Source: Methyloversatilis discipulorum
Lineage (GTDB): Bacteria > Pseudomonadota > Gammaproteobacteria > Burkholderiales > Rhodocyclaceae
Assembly (NCBI RefSeq): GCF_000527135.1
Contig: NZ_AZUP01000001.1
Span: forward strand, 4,179,535-4,243,534
Reading direction: 5' to 3'
DNA length: 64,000 nt
Below, one piece after another: positions 1 to 8,983 of this stretch (positions within the stretch are counted from its first letter, which is position 1; every line of letters starts with the position of its first letter). Made by a program: the position numbers and the translations under genes. Below the pieces are notes generated by a model that saw nothing but the letters and a program-made list of their open reading frames with translations, searched no databases and was not told the origin of the DNA.

Positions 1-452
1 GCGCGCAGATCCATCACCTTCACCTGGGCCTCGGGCAGCGCGCAGATGCGGTCGGCCAGCAGGCCGAAGGCGAGAAAGCCGCCGCTGACCGCTTCGCCGT
101 GGATCAGCGTCACCAGCCGGTGACCGCTGCGGCGGGCGAGGTCCACGCAGCGCGCCATGTGGGCGAAGTAGCCGTTCAGGCCGAGCAGTTCTTCGTGACG
201 CGACAGCGCCTGACCCTGGGTCGAGGCGATGAACACGATGGGGCGCGGATCGCCGCTCGCCTGGTCGGCGCGCACCGCGTCGAGCACCGCCTGCGACAGC
301 TTGAGCGCCATGTCGGTGGTGAGCGCGGCGCGGTCGCGGGTGCCGATCACGTGCACCCGGCCGGCGGCCGATGCGGCGTGGCCGGACAGGTTGTGGCCGT
401 CGAAGGCGACCGTGTGGCCGGTCGGAAAGAGGCGGTCAAGCAGGGCGTTCAT
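1..452 (-). CDS. mdcE: Malonate decarboxylase gamma subunit (partial, C-terminus outside window)
   Basis: This is the N-terminal ~150 residues of MdcE, cut by the left window edge. With MdcD it forms the carboxylase-fold beta/gamma unit that decarboxylates malonyl-S-ACP to acetyl-S-ACP in the biotin-independent, cytoplasmic enzyme. The reading begins MNALLDRLFP and includes the IHGEAVSGGFLAFGL stretch typical of the crotonase-like gamma chain. The start codon overlaps the mdcD stop (ATGA), which implies translational coupling. Assignment rests on family recognition plus its place after mdcA, mdcC and mdcD. The accessory genes mdcB, mdcG and mdcH are not in the window and may lie beyond the left edge. 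Confidence 0.88.
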   Translation of the reverse strand, partial: MNALLDRLFPTGHTVAFDGHNLSGHAASAAGRVHVIGTRDRAALTTDMALKLSQAVLDAVRADQASGDPRPIVFIASTQGQALSRHEELLGLNGYFAHMARCVDLARRSGHRLVTLIHGEAVSGGFLAFGLLADRICALPEAQVKVMDLR

Positions 453-1354
453 GCGGCCTCCGTCGGCGAAAGAGGGGCGAGCAGGCGGTTGAAATCGGCT
501 GCGTCGAGCATCGGAATGAGTGCGGGCTCAGGCAGGCCGAGTGCGCGCCAGATGTCGAGCCCGTCGCGCGCGTCGGCGTGGCGTGCGGCGCGCTGCGTCA
601 GCGCGCGCTGGTCGGCATCGAGCGCGGCGAGGTCGCGCGCCGGCACCGGCCGCGCGAGCAGCGAACGCGCGGCGTCGCGGAAGGCGGCGATGTCGTCGTC
701 CACCAGCATCGTCGCGTCACCCAGGCTGCGCCTGAGCTTGCCGCCGGTCACCCGCCACACCAGGGCGCGGTCCTTCGAATCGAATTCGTCCACGCCCTTC
801 ACCGTCTCGATCACTTCGGGGCCGGACAGGCCGAGCCGGCCTTCTTCCGACATGACCAGCGCGTCGCACAGCCGGGCGACGATGCCCATGCCGCCGAAGG
901 CACCGCACGAGCCGCCGATCAGGCCATAGACCGGGATGCCGTCGGCACGCGCGGCGAGCAGTGCGCGCATCAGTTCGGAAATGGCGATCAGGCCGGCGTT
1001 GGCCTCATGCAGCCGCACGCCGCCGGAGTCGATGGCCAGCAGCACCGCCGCCGGGCGCGTGCGGCGGGCACGCTCGAACAGGCCGCGCAGCTTGGCACCG
1101 TGGATTTCGCCGACGGCGCCGCCATTGAATTCGCCCTGCTGGGCGCCGACCAGCACCGGCCGGCCGTCGAGCGTGGCTTCGCCGACCACGACGCCGTCGT
1201 CGAAGGCGACCGGCAGGTCGAGCACGGCCAGGTGCGGGCTGGTGAGCCGTTCGTGCGGGCCGCACAGTTCGCGGAAGCTGTTGGCGTCGACCAGACCGGC
1301 GATGCGCGCGCGGGCGTCGGCTTCGAACCACGAATGTCGTTGCAGGCGGCTCAT
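449..1354 (-). CDS. mdcD: Malonate decarboxylase beta subunit
   Basis: MdcD, 301 aa, the usual family size. It is a carboxyltransferase-fold subunit that works with MdcE to decarboxylate malonyl bound to the acyl carrier protein. Visible features are an N-terminal ELCGPHERLTSPHL stretch, a GAQQGEFNGGAVGEIHGAKL segment and the oxyanion-type GSCGAFGGMGI glycine-rich loop in the middle of the protein. It overlaps mdcC upstream and mdcE downstream by four bases (ATGA at both junctions), so the three genes are translationally coupled. Nothing appears truncated. The call is confident because the whole gene order matches known mdc operons. Confidence 0.93.
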   Translation of the reverse strand: MSRLQRHSWFEADARARIAGLVDANSFRELCGPHERLTSPHLAVLDLPVAFDDGVVVGEATLDGRPVLVGAQQGEFNGGAVGEIHGAKLRGLFERARRTRPAAVLLAIDSGGVRLHEANAGLIAISELMRALLAARADGIPVYGLIGGSCGAFGGMGIVARLCDALVMSEEGRLGLSGPEVIETVKGVDEFDSKDRALVWRVTGGKLRRSLGDATMLVDDDIAAFRDAARSLLARPVPARDLAALDADQRALTQRAARHADARDGLDIWRALGLPEPALIPMLDAADFNRLLAPLSPTEAA

Positions 1355-1665
1355 GCGCGGTCCTCCAGCGCTTCCAGCGCCTGATCGAGGCGCAGGCTGA
1401 CGACGGCCGGTGTCGCACCGGCGTCGTTGATGGCAAGTGCGAGGCCGCCAGCGGCGTGGCGGGCGACGGCGTCGCTGAGGACCGCTTCCCAGGTTTCGCG
1501 GAAGCCGTGCGCCGAGGTGTTCACTTCGATGTCGCAGCGGTCAGCCATGCTGCCGCGGTCGACCAGGATTTCGAGGTTGCCGGAGGACACGACGCCGCAC
1601 AGTGCGGCGGCCGCGTCGGCACGCGCGCAGGGCGCGCTCGGCAGCGAGAGGGTGAAGCGTTCCAT
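1351..1665 (-). CDS. mdcC: Malonate decarboxylase acyl carrier protein (delta subunit)
   Basis: MdcC, 104 aa, the small acyl carrier protein of malonate decarboxylase. In the family a serine carries the 2'-(5''-phosphoribosyl)-3'-dephospho-CoA prosthetic group. The GVVSSGNLEIL segment (about residues 24-34) corresponds to this site, with Ser27 or Ser28 the likely acceptor. I took the start at MERFTLSLPS: it gives the normal family length, and a longer reading of the frame would run into mdcA. The stop overlaps the mdcD start. The enzymes that make and attach the prosthetic group (MdcB, MdcG) are not seen in this window. Confidence 0.92.
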   Translation of the reverse strand: MERFTLSLPSAPCARADAAAALCGVVSSGNLEILVDRGSMADRCDIEVNTSAHGFRETWEAVLSDAVARHAAGGLALAINDAGATPAVVSLRLDQALEALEDRA

Positions 1666-1678
1666 ATCGGTTCTCCGT

Positions 1679-3322
1679 TCACCAGTTGCGGAAGCGGCGC
1701 GGCGGGTCGTACAGGCCGCCGGATGCGCGCACCAGGTCCTTGATGCTGCGTGCGGCGAGCAGGTCGCGTGTGGCGTCGCGCTTGTCGACGCCGATGTCTT
1801 CGGGGCGGCGGATGACACCGCGGTCGCGCAGGTTCTCCACCATGCGCGTGTCGCGCGCGCGGCCCACCGGTGTGTAGCCGGCGACGCCGCGTATCGCCTG
1901 TTCGCGTTCGGCGGCGCTGCGGCACAGCAGCAGGTTGGCGATGCCTTCCTCGGTCACGATGTGGGTCACGTCGTCGCCGTGGATCATGATGGGCGGCAGG
2001 TCCATGCCCATGTCTTCCATCAGCTGCCAGGCGTCCAGCCGCTCGACGAAGGCCGGCGCCATGTGCTCGCGGAAGGTTTCCACCGTCTGCACCACCAGCT
2101 TCTGGCCGCGCGTGGCGACGGCATTGCCGGCGCGTTCGCGGCCGGCGCGCAGCCAGGCCGGGCTGGCGTGACGCCGCCCGCGCGCGTCCGAGCCCATGTT
2201 CGGCGCGCCGCCGAAGCCGGCGATGCGGCCCAGCGTAGCGGTCGAGCTGTTGCCGGCGAGGTCGATCTGCAGCGTCGAGCCGATGAACATGTCGCAGGCG
2301 TACAGGCCGGCGGTCTGGCAGAAGGCGCGGTTGGACCGCATGCTGCCGTCGCGGCCGGTGAAGAACACGTCGGAGCGGGCGGCGACGTAGTTCTCCATGC
2401 CGACTTCGGAGCCGAAGCTGTGAACCGATTCGACGAAGCCCGCCTCGATCGCCGGGATCAGCGTCGGGTGCGGATTCAGCGCCCAGTGGCTGCAGATCTT
2501 GCCGCGCAGGCCCAGCGATTCGGCATAGGTCGGCAGCAGCAGTTCGATCGCCGCGGTGTCGAAACCGATGCCGTGATTCAGGCGCTGCACGCCGTACTCG
2601 GCGTAGATGCCCTTGATCGCCATCATCGCCATCAACACCTGGATCTCGGTGATCTGCGCCGGGTCGCGGGTGAACAGCGGTTCGATGTAGTTGGGGCGCG
2701 GCGCGACGACGAAGGCGTCGGTCCAGTCGGCCGGGATGTCGACGCGCGGCAGGCGGTCGAGCTTCTCGTTGACCTGGGCGATGACGATGCCGTGGCGGAA
2801 GGCGGTGGCTTCGACGATGGCCGGCGTGTCCTCGGTGTTCGGGCCGAGGTAGAGATTGCCGTCGGCGTCGGCCGCCTGGGCGGCGATCAGGCACACGTCG
2901 GGCGTGAGATCGACGAAGTAGCGGCCGAACAGTTCGAGATAGGTGTGGATGGCGCCGATGGCGATGCGCCGCTCCTCGACCAGCCGCGCCAGCCGGTTCG
3001 CCTGCGGGCCGGAGAACGAGAAGTCCAGCCGGTTCGCGATGCCGCGCTCGAATACGTCGATGTGCGCCGGCAGCGCCAGCACCGACTGCACCATGTGCAG
3101 ATCGTGCAGGCGCTCGGGTGAGCAGTCGGCCAGCGATCCGGCGAGGAAGTCGGCCTGCTTCTGGTTGTTGCCTTCGAGGCAGACGCGATCGCCCGGCTCG
3201 ATCGCCGCTTCCAGCGCCGCGATGATGTCGGCCGCGGCGATCTCGCGGCCGCGGGTGAGCGGCGCCAGCCGTTCGAGCCGGCGCGCCCGGCGCGCCGCAC
3301 GTTGATTCCAGGGCGCGCCCAT
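1679..3322 (-). CDS. mdcA: Malonate decarboxylase alpha subunit (acetyl-S-ACP:malonate ACP transferase)
   Basis: MdcA, 547 aa, close to the ~550 aa norm. It exchanges acetyl for malonyl on MdcC, starting each catalytic turn. Recognisable parts are the N-terminal MGAPWNQRAA start, the CLEGNNQKQADFLA motif and, further on, the GFGGAPNMGSDARGRRH glycine-rich stretch, all typical of MdcA. The ATG lies two bases past the dctM stop, and a GGGGAG ribosome binding site sits inside the end of dctM. Transport and catabolic genes are therefore one transcription and translation unit. The 13 bp gap to mdcC carries that gene's ribosome binding site. Confidence 0.94.
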   Translation of the reverse strand: MGAPWNQRAARRARRLERLAPLTRGREIAAADIIAALEAAIEPGDRVCLEGNNQKQADFLAGSLADCSPERLHDLHMVQSVLALPAHIDVFERGIANRLDFSFSGPQANRLARLVEERRIAIGAIHTYLELFGRYFVDLTPDVCLIAAQAADADGNLYLGPNTEDTPAIVEATAFRHGIVIAQVNEKLDRLPRVDIPADWTDAFVVAPRPNYIEPLFTRDPAQITEIQVLMAMMAIKGIYAEYGVQRLNHGIGFDTAAIELLLPTYAESLGLRGKICSHWALNPHPTLIPAIEAGFVESVHSFGSEVGMENYVAARSDVFFTGRDGSMRSNRAFCQTAGLYACDMFIGSTLQIDLAGNSSTATLGRIAGFGGAPNMGSDARGRRHASPAWLRAGRERAGNAVATRGQKLVVQTVETFREHMAPAFVERLDAWQLMEDMGMDLPPIMIHGDDVTHIVTEEGIANLLLCRSAAEREQAIRGVAGYTPVGRARDTRMVENLRDRGVIRRPEDIGVDKRDATRDLLAARSIKDLVRASGGLYDPPRRFRNW

Positions 3323-3324
3323 CT

Positions 3325-4674
3325 TCAGCTCCCCTGGTAGTGGTCGGGCAGCCACATCGCGATGCCCGGCATCAGGCACAGCAGCAGCACCGCCAGCAGC
3401 ATGAGCCAGATGAAGGGCAGCACGCCCTTCATGATGGCCTTCAGCGGAATGTCGGGTGCGATGCCGTTGATGACGAACAGGTTCAGCCCGACCGGCGGCG
3501 TGACCAGACCGGCCTCCAGCATGATGGTCATGATGACGCCGAACCAGATCAGGTCGAAGCCGTGCGTATTCAGCGCCGGCAGGATGATGGGCGTCACCAT
3601 CAGGATGATGGCCACCGGCGGCAGGAAGAAGCCGAGCACCAGCAGCAGCAGGCACACCGCGACGAAGAAGCCCCACTTGCCGATCGGCAGCGTCACCAGC
3701 CACTGCGCGGCTTCCTGGGTGATGTTCAGGTTGCTCATGACCCAGGTGTAGAGGAAGGACATGCCGATGATCATCATGATCATGCAGCTCTCCTTCACCG
3801 TGCCGTTCAGGATGACCTTGAGGTCGGCCCAGCGGTAGCACTTGTAGATGGTCATCACCATCAGCAGCGAGAAGAAGGCGCCGATGCCGGCCACTTCCGA
3901 CGGCGTGGCCCAGCCGCCGTACAGCGCGATCATGACGATGGCGATGACGGCGAGGAAGGGCGCGAAGCGCGGCAGTGATTCCAGGCGCTCGGCCCAGCTG
4001 TAGTGCTCGTCCTGCAGCAGCGCGTGCGAACCGTCGCCACTGGCGTCGGCCGAAGCGCGCGCCTGTGCCTTCTCCTTCTTGTAGCGCCACATCACGTAGA
4101 GCGCGAACAGCAGGGTGAGCAGCAGGCCCGGCCCGACACCGGCCATGAACAGCTTGCCGATCGACTGTTCGGTGGCCAGACCGTACAGGATGAGCGTCAG
4201 GCTGGGCGGGATCAGGATACCCAGCGTGCCGCCGGCGGCGATCAGACCGGTGGACAGGCCTTCCGAGTAGCCGCGGCTGCGCATCTGCGGAATGCCCGAG
4301 CTGCCGATGGCTGAGCAGGTGGCCGGGCTGGAGCCGCACATCGCCGAGAACACCGAACAGGCCAGCGTGTTGGCGACACCGAGGCCGCCCGGCACGCGGT
4401 AGAGCCAGCGGTTGAGCGAGGCGTACAGGTCCTCGCCGGCGCGCGACTTGCCGATCGCCGCGCCCATCAGCACGAACAGCGGGATGGTGAGCAGCGTGAA
4501 GTTGTCGAGCTCGGCGTAGATGGTTTCGGTCACCAGCGTCAGTGACGACAGCGGCATGAAGAACAGCATGAACAGCAGGGCCACGCCACCGAGCGCGAAG
4601 GCGATCGGCATGCCCGAGAACAGGCCGACGAAGGTGGCGACGGCGAACAGAAGAGACAGCGTGAGCATGTCCAT
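3325..4674 (-). CDS. dctM: TRAP transporter large permease subunit, probably for malonate
   Basis: DctM-family protein, 449 aa, the large membrane subunit of a tripartite ATP-independent periplasmic transporter that uses an ion gradient. It is made almost entirely of hydrophobic segments, with family hallmarks such as SGMPIAFALGG near the N-terminus, CGSSPATCSAIG and GLVTPPVGLNLF near the C-terminus. A polar cytoplasmic loop rich in Lys, Ala and Asp lies around residues 200-230. It overlaps or abuts dctQ upstream and mdcA downstream. Substrate is inferred from the mdc operon; malonate TRAP systems (MatPQM type) are known in other proteobacteria. Confidence 0.92.
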   Translation of the reverse strand: MDMLTLSLLFAVATFVGLFSGMPIAFALGGVALLFMLFFMPLSSLTLVTETIYAELDNFTLLTIPLFVLMGAAIGKSRAGEDLYASLNRWLYRVPGGLGVANTLACSVFSAMCGSSPATCSAIGSSGIPQMRSRGYSEGLSTGLIAAGGTLGILIPPSLTLILYGLATEQSIGKLFMAGVGPGLLLTLLFALYVMWRYKKEKAQARASADASGDGSHALLQDEHYSWAERLESLPRFAPFLAVIAIVMIALYGGWATPSEVAGIGAFFSLLMVMTIYKCYRWADLKVILNGTVKESCMIMMIIGMSFLYTWVMSNLNITQEAAQWLVTLPIGKWGFFVAVCLLLLVLGFFLPPVAIILMVTPIILPALNTHGFDLIWFGVIMTIMLEAGLVTPPVGLNLFVINGIAPDIPLKAIMKGVLPFIWLMLLAVLLLCLMPGIAMWLPDHYQGS

Positions 4675-4675
4675 G

Positions 4676-5158
4676 TCAGGCCTCCTTGCGGCGCAGCGTC
4701 TGCAGCGCCAGTTCGAGTGTCAGCGTGGTCATGCCGAGCGCGACGAACAGATACGGAATCCACAGCTTCGGGCCCCACAGCGAGGGGCTGGTCTTGCCGT
4801 CGACCCAGGCCTCGTGGAAGAACTCCCAGGCGTTGAAGGCGACGAAGCCGCAGAAAGCGAAGGTGAGTACGTCGGCCAGCTTCTGCCGCAGCCGGTTGAT
4901 GCCGGCCGGCAGCATGGTGTCGAGCAGGTCGATCGCCACGTGGCCGCGTTCGGCCTGGGTGTGGGCCGCACTCATGAAAGTGGAAATGATGAGCAGCATG
5001 ACGCACAGCTCGATTTCCCAGTCGGTGGGCCACTTGAGCCAGTAGCGCACCGCGACCTGCCATACCAGGATGCCGGCCGCCACGATGATGACGGCGCCCG
5101 ACAGATAGGCGGCAAGCCGGTTGAACCGGCGCAGCGCGCCGGCAATCAGCGAGAACAT
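4676..5158 (-). CDS. dctQ: TRAP transporter small permease subunit
   Basis: DctQ-family small membrane subunit, 160 aa, with four predicted hydrophobic segments (about residues 15-35, 48-65, 90-112 and 128-150). The short motif RYWLKWPTDWEIE after the first segment is characteristic of the family. DctQ pairs with DctM in the inner membrane to receive substrate from the periplasmic binding protein. It sits one base before dctM on the transcript and 27 bases after dctP, in the standard P-Q-M order. Substrate specificity resides mainly in DctP and cannot be read from this gene. Confidence 0.9.
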   Translation of the reverse strand: MFSLIAGALRRFNRLAAYLSGAVIIVAAGILVWQVAVRYWLKWPTDWEIELCVMLLIISTFMSAAHTQAERGHVAIDLLDTMLPAGINRLRQKLADVLTFAFCGFVAFNAWEFFHEAWVDGKTSPSLWGPKLWIPYLFVALGMTTLTLELALQTLRRKEA

Positions 5159-5185
5159 GATGGAACCCTCCCCAGGCCGGTCGCG

Positions 5186-6229
5186 TTACTTGACCGAAGT
5201 GGCCATGTCCATCCAGGTCTTGCCGTCCTTCACTTTCTCGGCGAAGTCCTTCCACGCGGTCTTCTGGGCGAGTGCGCGCCACTGGTTGAACGCGGCCTCG
5301 TCCATGTCCACCACCTTGATGCCGGCCTTGGCGAACACTTCGGCGGCGCGCTCGTCGTCCTTCTTCGCCTCTTCCATCGCGAACTTCTCCAGGCTCAGGC
5401 CGACCTCGACCAGCACCTTCTGCTGTTCCGGCGTGAGCTTGTTGAAGGTGTTCATCGAAATGAGCAGCGGCTCGAACATGTACCAGAAGCTGTGATCACG
5501 ACCGGTGGTGAAGGACTTCGACGTTTCGTACAGGCGGAAGCTGATGTGCGAGGTGGAGGAGGTCAGGGCGGCGTCGAGGACCTTGGATTGCATGCCGCTG
5601 TAGATTTCGTTCGACGGCACGTTGGTGATGGCGGCACCCGCGCCCTTCAGCATCACGTCCATTTCCTTGCTGCCACCGCGGAACTTGACACCCTTCACGT
5701 CGTCAGGCGCCACCAGCGGCTTCTCGGTCGACGAGGCGATGCCGCCGGCCTGCCACACCCAGGTCAGGATCTTGAGACCCTTCTCTTCGAGGTGCTTCTC
5801 AAGCTGCTGCCCGATCGGCGAGGTGCGCCAGCGCAGGCCCTGCTCGTAAGAGGTGATCAGGCCCGGCATCAGCGTCAGGTTCACTTCCGGCACCTCGCCG
5901 CCGCCATAGGCCAGCGGAAGGACCGACATGTCCAGCACGCCCTTGCGCAGCGCGCCGAACTGGGTGTTGGTCTTCATCAGCGAATTGCCGGGATAGACGG
6001 TGATCTTGACCTGACCCTGGGTGCGCTTCTCGACTTCGGCGGCAAACTGCTTGGCGAGGCGGTCGCGGAAGTCACCGTCGGGTGTGGTGGCGGCAGGGAA
6101 CTGGTGCGAAAGCTTCAGGGTGGTCTGGGCAAACGTCGGTTGGGCGGCGCCCAGGCCGATGGCCAGCAGGGATGCGGAAAGGGTGGTCGCGACAAAGCCG
6201 CGCAGGACGGAACGGCGCTGGGATTTCAT
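5186..6229 (-). CDS. dctP: TRAP transporter periplasmic substrate-binding protein
   Basis: DctP-family solute receptor, 347 aa. The N-terminus MKSQRRSVLRGF carries a twin-arginine-like pair followed by a hydrophobic stretch and a probable cleavage after QPTFAQ, so export to the periplasm is expected. The mature part starts TTLKLSHQFPAAT and has the VKGVKFRGGSKEM and WVWQAGGIASS segments that form the ligand pocket in this family. I chose the ATG at 6229 over an in-frame upstream codon because GGAGGAGACT lies five to six bases before it. As first gene of the operon it should be the most strongly expressed. Malonate as ligand is inferred from context. Confidence 0.92.
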   Translation of the reverse strand: MKSQRRSVLRGFVATTLSASLLAIGLGAAQPTFAQTTLKLSHQFPAATTPDGDFRDRLAKQFAAEVEKRTQGQVKITVYPGNSLMKTNTQFGALRKGVLDMSVLPLAYGGGEVPEVNLTLMPGLITSYEQGLRWRTSPIGQQLEKHLEEKGLKILTWVWQAGGIASSTEKPLVAPDDVKGVKFRGGSKEMDVMLKGAGAAITNVPSNEIYSGMQSKVLDAALTSSTSHISFRLYETSKSFTTGRDHSFWYMFEPLLISMNTFNKLTPEQQKVLVEVGLSLEKFAMEEAKKDDERAAEVFAKAGIKVVDMDEAAFNQWRALAQKTAWKDFAEKVKDGKTWMDMATSVK

Positions 6230-6348
6230 GCAAGTCTCCTCCAGTCGATTGGATGCATGGTGGTGGTGCCGCACCCCCTTGTTTTATTCGGTGGGGGCTG
6301 AGATGCGGCGGATACGTCAGATCATTTCATGTATGTAGAAGTGTCAAA

Positions 6349-6360
6349 CGTGTATACACG
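6349..6360. promoter_or_regulatory. Perfect 12-bp palindrome, candidate GntR operator
   Basis: CGTGTATACACG lies in the 197-bp divergent gap (6230-6426) between dctP and the GntR gene. The TGTATACA core is of the kind bound by FCD-type GntR repressors such as MdcY of Acinetobacter. A half-site GTGTAT recurs at 6371, 21 bp away (two helical turns). A TATACT at 6395-6400 is a plausible -10 for the regulator, so bound protein could control both directions. Confidence 0.6.
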
Positions 6361-6426
6361 ATAGGATTCAGTGTATTCATAGTCAAGCTTTGTCTATACT
6401 TTTTTGTAATGAGCAAGGAGCCCGAC

Positions 6427-7107
6427 ATGGATCACGCCCCGGCGCCACTGCGCCTGTCCGAACAGCTGTGCGAAAAGATCGAGGAACAGATCGTCACCGG
6501 CGCGCTGCGCCCCGGTGCCCGGCTGGACGAACAGGAGCTGGCGGCCGAGTTCGGCGTATCGCGCACGCCGATACGCGAGGCGCTGATCCAGCTGGCGTCC
6601 GCTGGGCTGGTGGACACGCGCCCGAGGCGGGGTGCGGTGGTGGCCGAGATCGAGCCGCACCGGCTGTGCGAAATGTTCGACGTGATGGCCGAACTCGAAG
6701 CGATGTGCGCCCGCCTGGCGGCGCGGCGCATCACCGAGGACGAGATCGCGTCGCTCCGTGCGGCGCATCAGGCCTGCGAAGCGGCGCGCGACGCCGACAA
6801 TCCGGATGCCTATTACTGGCTCAACGAACTGTTCCATCGCCAGATATATATGGCGAGCCACAACGGCTTCCTCGCCGAACAGGCGATCAGCCTGCACCGC
6901 CGGCTGCGTCCCTACCGCCGGCTGCAGCTACGGGTGCGCAACCGGATGAAAGTCTCGTATTCGGAGCACCAGTCCATCGTGGATGCCATCGTCGCTGGCG
7001 AGGGTGATCTTGCGGCGGACCGCATCCGCGGCCACATCCAGGTGCAGGGCGAGCGCTTCACCGACCTGGTGGCGTCGGTCAGGCAGCTGAGCGCGGTCGG
7101 GGCCTGA
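6427..7107 (+). CDS. GntR-family (FadR/FCD) transcriptional regulator of the malonate operon
   Basis: A 226-aa regulator with an N-terminal winged helix-turn-helix (about residues 10-70, including EFGVSRTPIREAL) and a C-terminal FCD ligand domain whose histidines (ELFHRQ, SEHQ, RGHIQ) would bind a metal and a small carboxylate. It is divergent from the TRAP-mdc operon and probably represses it, releasing with malonate or malonyl-CoA; MdcY is the known parallel. I preferred the ATG at 6427 to the in-frame ATG at 6409: the AAGGAG six bases before 6427 is a good ribosome binding site, and 6409 is only nine bases past the likely -10. Confidence 0.88.
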   Translation: MDHAPAPLRLSEQLCEKIEEQIVTGALRPGARLDEQELAAEFGVSRTPIREALIQLASAGLVDTRPRRGAVVAEIEPHRLCEMFDVMAELEAMCARLAARRITEDEIASLRAAHQACEAARDADNPDAYYWLNELFHRQIYMASHNGFLAEQAISLHRRLRPYRRLQLRVRNRMKVSYSEHQSIVDAIVAGEGDLAADRIRGHIQVQGERFTDLVASVRQLSAVGA

Positions 7108-7127
7108 CGCGAAGCTGCGGCACCGCC

Positions 7128-7156
7128 TTGTACAAGGCCACGCCGCACGCCATAAT
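7128..7156 (+). promoter_or_regulatory. Candidate sigma-70 promoter for trpGDC
   Basis: TTGTAC (7128-7133) and CATAAT (7151-7156) are separated by exactly 17 bp, a good match to the sigma-70 consensus. The site lies in the 261-bp gap between the GntR gene and trpG, so trpGDC need not depend on upstream transcription. Just downstream is a 21-codon open frame (7164-7229) with one Trp codon and a small GCACGC/GCGTGC hairpin (7242-7256) without a T-run. I do not call an attenuator. Confidence 0.55.
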
Positions 7157-7368
7157 CCGCGGCATGCGCCCGACGATCATCATTCCCGCCCCGTATTCCG
7201 GCCTGCGCTGGCGCAAGCCTGCCGCCTGAACCGCCCTCCCGGCACGCTCTGCGTGCGCCCAAGCCCTCCCTTCACCATCCGCCCGTTGTCGCAGGCCGTG
7301 TCTGTGCGTGCGCCGGATGCCGCGAAGGTTGAGAATGCTCCGAAACACGGCCATCGGAAGAAGCCACC

Positions 7369-7947
7369 ATGCTGTTGATGATCGACAATTACGACTCCTT
7401 CACCTACAACCTCGTCCAGTACTTCGGCGAGCTCGGTGAGGACGTGCGCGTGTTCCGCAACGACGAGATCACGCTGGAACAGATAGACGCACTGAAGCCG
7501 GACCACATCGTGGTGTCGCCCGGCCCCTGTTCGCCGAACGAGGCGGGCGTGTCGGTGCCGCTGATCAAGGCCTTCGCCGGCAAGTACCCCATCCTCGGCG
7601 TCTGCCTCGGCCACCAGAGCATCGGTGCGGCCTTCGGCGGCGACGTGGTGCACGCCAAGGTGGTGATGCACGGCAAGACGGCGGCCATCCACCACCTCGA
7701 CAAGGGCATGTTCCGCGGTCTGCCCAACCCCTTCACCGCCATCCGTTACCACTCGCTCGCGGTGTCGCGCGACACGCTGCCGGACTGTCTGGAAGTGACC
7801 GCCTGGACCGACGACGGCGAAATCATGGGCATGCGGCACAAGACGCTGGCGATCGAAGGCGTGCAGTTCCATCCGGAATCCATCCTGACCGAGCACGGTC
7901 ACCAGATGCTGAAGAACTTCCTCGACGAGTGGAGGGCCGGCGCATGA
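7369..7947 (+). CDS. trpG: Anthranilate synthase component II (glutamine amidotransferase)
   Basis: TrpG/PabA-type class I glutamine amidotransferase, 192 aa. It supplies ammonia from glutamine to anthranilate synthase component I in tryptophan synthesis, and possibly to aminodeoxychorismate synthase. Visible are [14 protein letters not shown] at the start, the oxyanion [11 protein letters not shown], the nucleophile Cys79 in [10 protein letters not shown] and the His/Glu of VQFHPESIL. The start is preceded by GGAAGAAG. Its stop overlaps the trpD start (ATGA). The partner trpE is not adjacent, unlike in many betaproteobacterial trpEGDC clusters. Confidence 0.95.
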   Translation: MLLMIDNYDSFTYNLVQYFGELGEDVRVFRNDEITLEQIDALKPDHIVVSPGPCSPNEAGVSVPLIKAFAGKYPILGVCLGHQSIGAAFGGDVVHAKVVMHGKTAAIHHLDKGMFRGLPNPFTAIRYHSLAVSRDTLPDCLEVTAWTDDGEIMGMRHKTLAIEGVQFHPESILTEHGHQMLKNFLDEWRAGA

Positions 7948-8975
7948 CGTTCACCCCGAAACAGGCGCTCGAACGCGTGATCGAGCACCGCGAAATCTTC
8001 CGCGACGAAATGACCGCGCTGATGCGCCAGATCATGACCGGCGAGGTGTCGCCGACGTTGATCGCCGCCATCCTGATCGGCCTGCGGGTGAAGAAGGAAA
8101 CGGTGGGCGAGATCGCCGCCGCGGCGATGGTGATGCGCGATCTGTCGATGAAGGTGCCGGTGGACAACACGCAGACCCTGGTCGACACCTGTGGAACCGG
8201 CGGCGACGGTGCGCACACCTTCAATATTTCCACCGCGTCGATGTTCGTCGCCGCGGCGGCCGGGGCGCGCGTGGCCAAGCACGGCGGGCGCGCCAGTTCG
8301 TCGCAGAGCGGTTCGGCCGACGTGCTGGAAGCGCTGGGCGTCAATCTGAACCTGACGCCGGCCCAGGTTTCGACCTGCATCGAACAGGTGGGCGTCGGTT
8401 TCATGTTCGCGCCCAATCACCACAGCGCGATGAAGCACGCGGCGCCGGTACGGCGCGAACTGGGCGTGCGCACCGTGTTCAACATCCTCGGCCCGCTGAC
8501 CAATCCCGCCGGGGCGGCCAACCAGGTGATGGGTGTGTTCCACGCCGACCTGGTCGGTATCCTGGCGCGCGTGCTGAAGGAACTGGGCTCGCGCAACGTG
8601 ATGGTGGTGCATGGCCGCGACGGGCTGGACGAACTGTCGATCAGCGGCGACACCTTCGTCGGCGAACTGCGCGACGGCGAGGTGAAGGAATACACCGTAC
8701 ATCCGTCCGACTTCGGGCTGGCGGTGCACGCGCTGGACACACTGCGCGTAGCCGACGTGCAGGCTTCGCGCGACATGCTGCTGGCTGCACTCGACGGCAC
8801 GCTTCCGCCGGCGCGCGACATCGTGCTGCTCAATGCCGGCGCCAGCCTCTACGTGTCCGGCGTGGCGGACAGCCTGCGCGACGGCGTCGAACGGGCGCGC
8901 GAAGCCATCGAATCCGGCGCGGCGCGGCAGCGTCTCGACAAGCTGGTCGAGCTGTCGCGCTCGTTCGCGAACTGA
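7944..8975 (+). CDS. trpD: Anthranilate phosphoribosyltransferase
   Basis: TrpD, 343 aa, transfers phosphoribose from PRPP to anthranilate. The PRPP-binding signature [17 protein letters not shown] and the second glycine-rich [18 protein letters not shown] stretch are present, as is [13 protein letters not shown] took the ATG that overlaps the trpG stop rather than an in-frame codon 15 bases earlier, since the coupled start gives the normal N-terminus [12 protein letters not shown]. It is eight bases upstream of trpC. No anomalies are visible. Confidence 0.96.
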   Translation: MTFTPKQALERVIEHREIFRDEMTALMRQIMTGEVSPTLIAAILIGLRVKKETVGEIAAAAMVMRDLSMKVPVDNTQTLVDTCGTGGDGAHTFNISTASMFVAAAAGARVAKHGGRASSSQSGSADVLEALGVNLNLTPAQVSTCIEQVGVGFMFAPNHHSAMKHAAPVRRELGVRTVFNILGPLTNPAGAANQVMGVFHADLVGILARVLKELGSRNVMVVHGRDGLDELSISGDTFVGELRDGEVKEYTVHPSDFGLAVHALDTLRVADVQASRDMLLAALDGTLPPARDIVLLNAGASLYVSGVADSLRDGVERAREAIESGAARQRLDKLVELSRSFAN

Positions 8976-8983
8976 GGCCGCCG

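Noticed and set aside
1427..3121. Long open frames antisense to mdcA, and similar long antisense frames over most genes
   Set aside because: These follow from high GC content; they show no family features and oppose well-supported genes.
7164..7256. Possible trp leader peptide and attenuator
   Set aside because: Only one Trp codon, the frame would begin at the transcription start, and the hairpin has no T-run.
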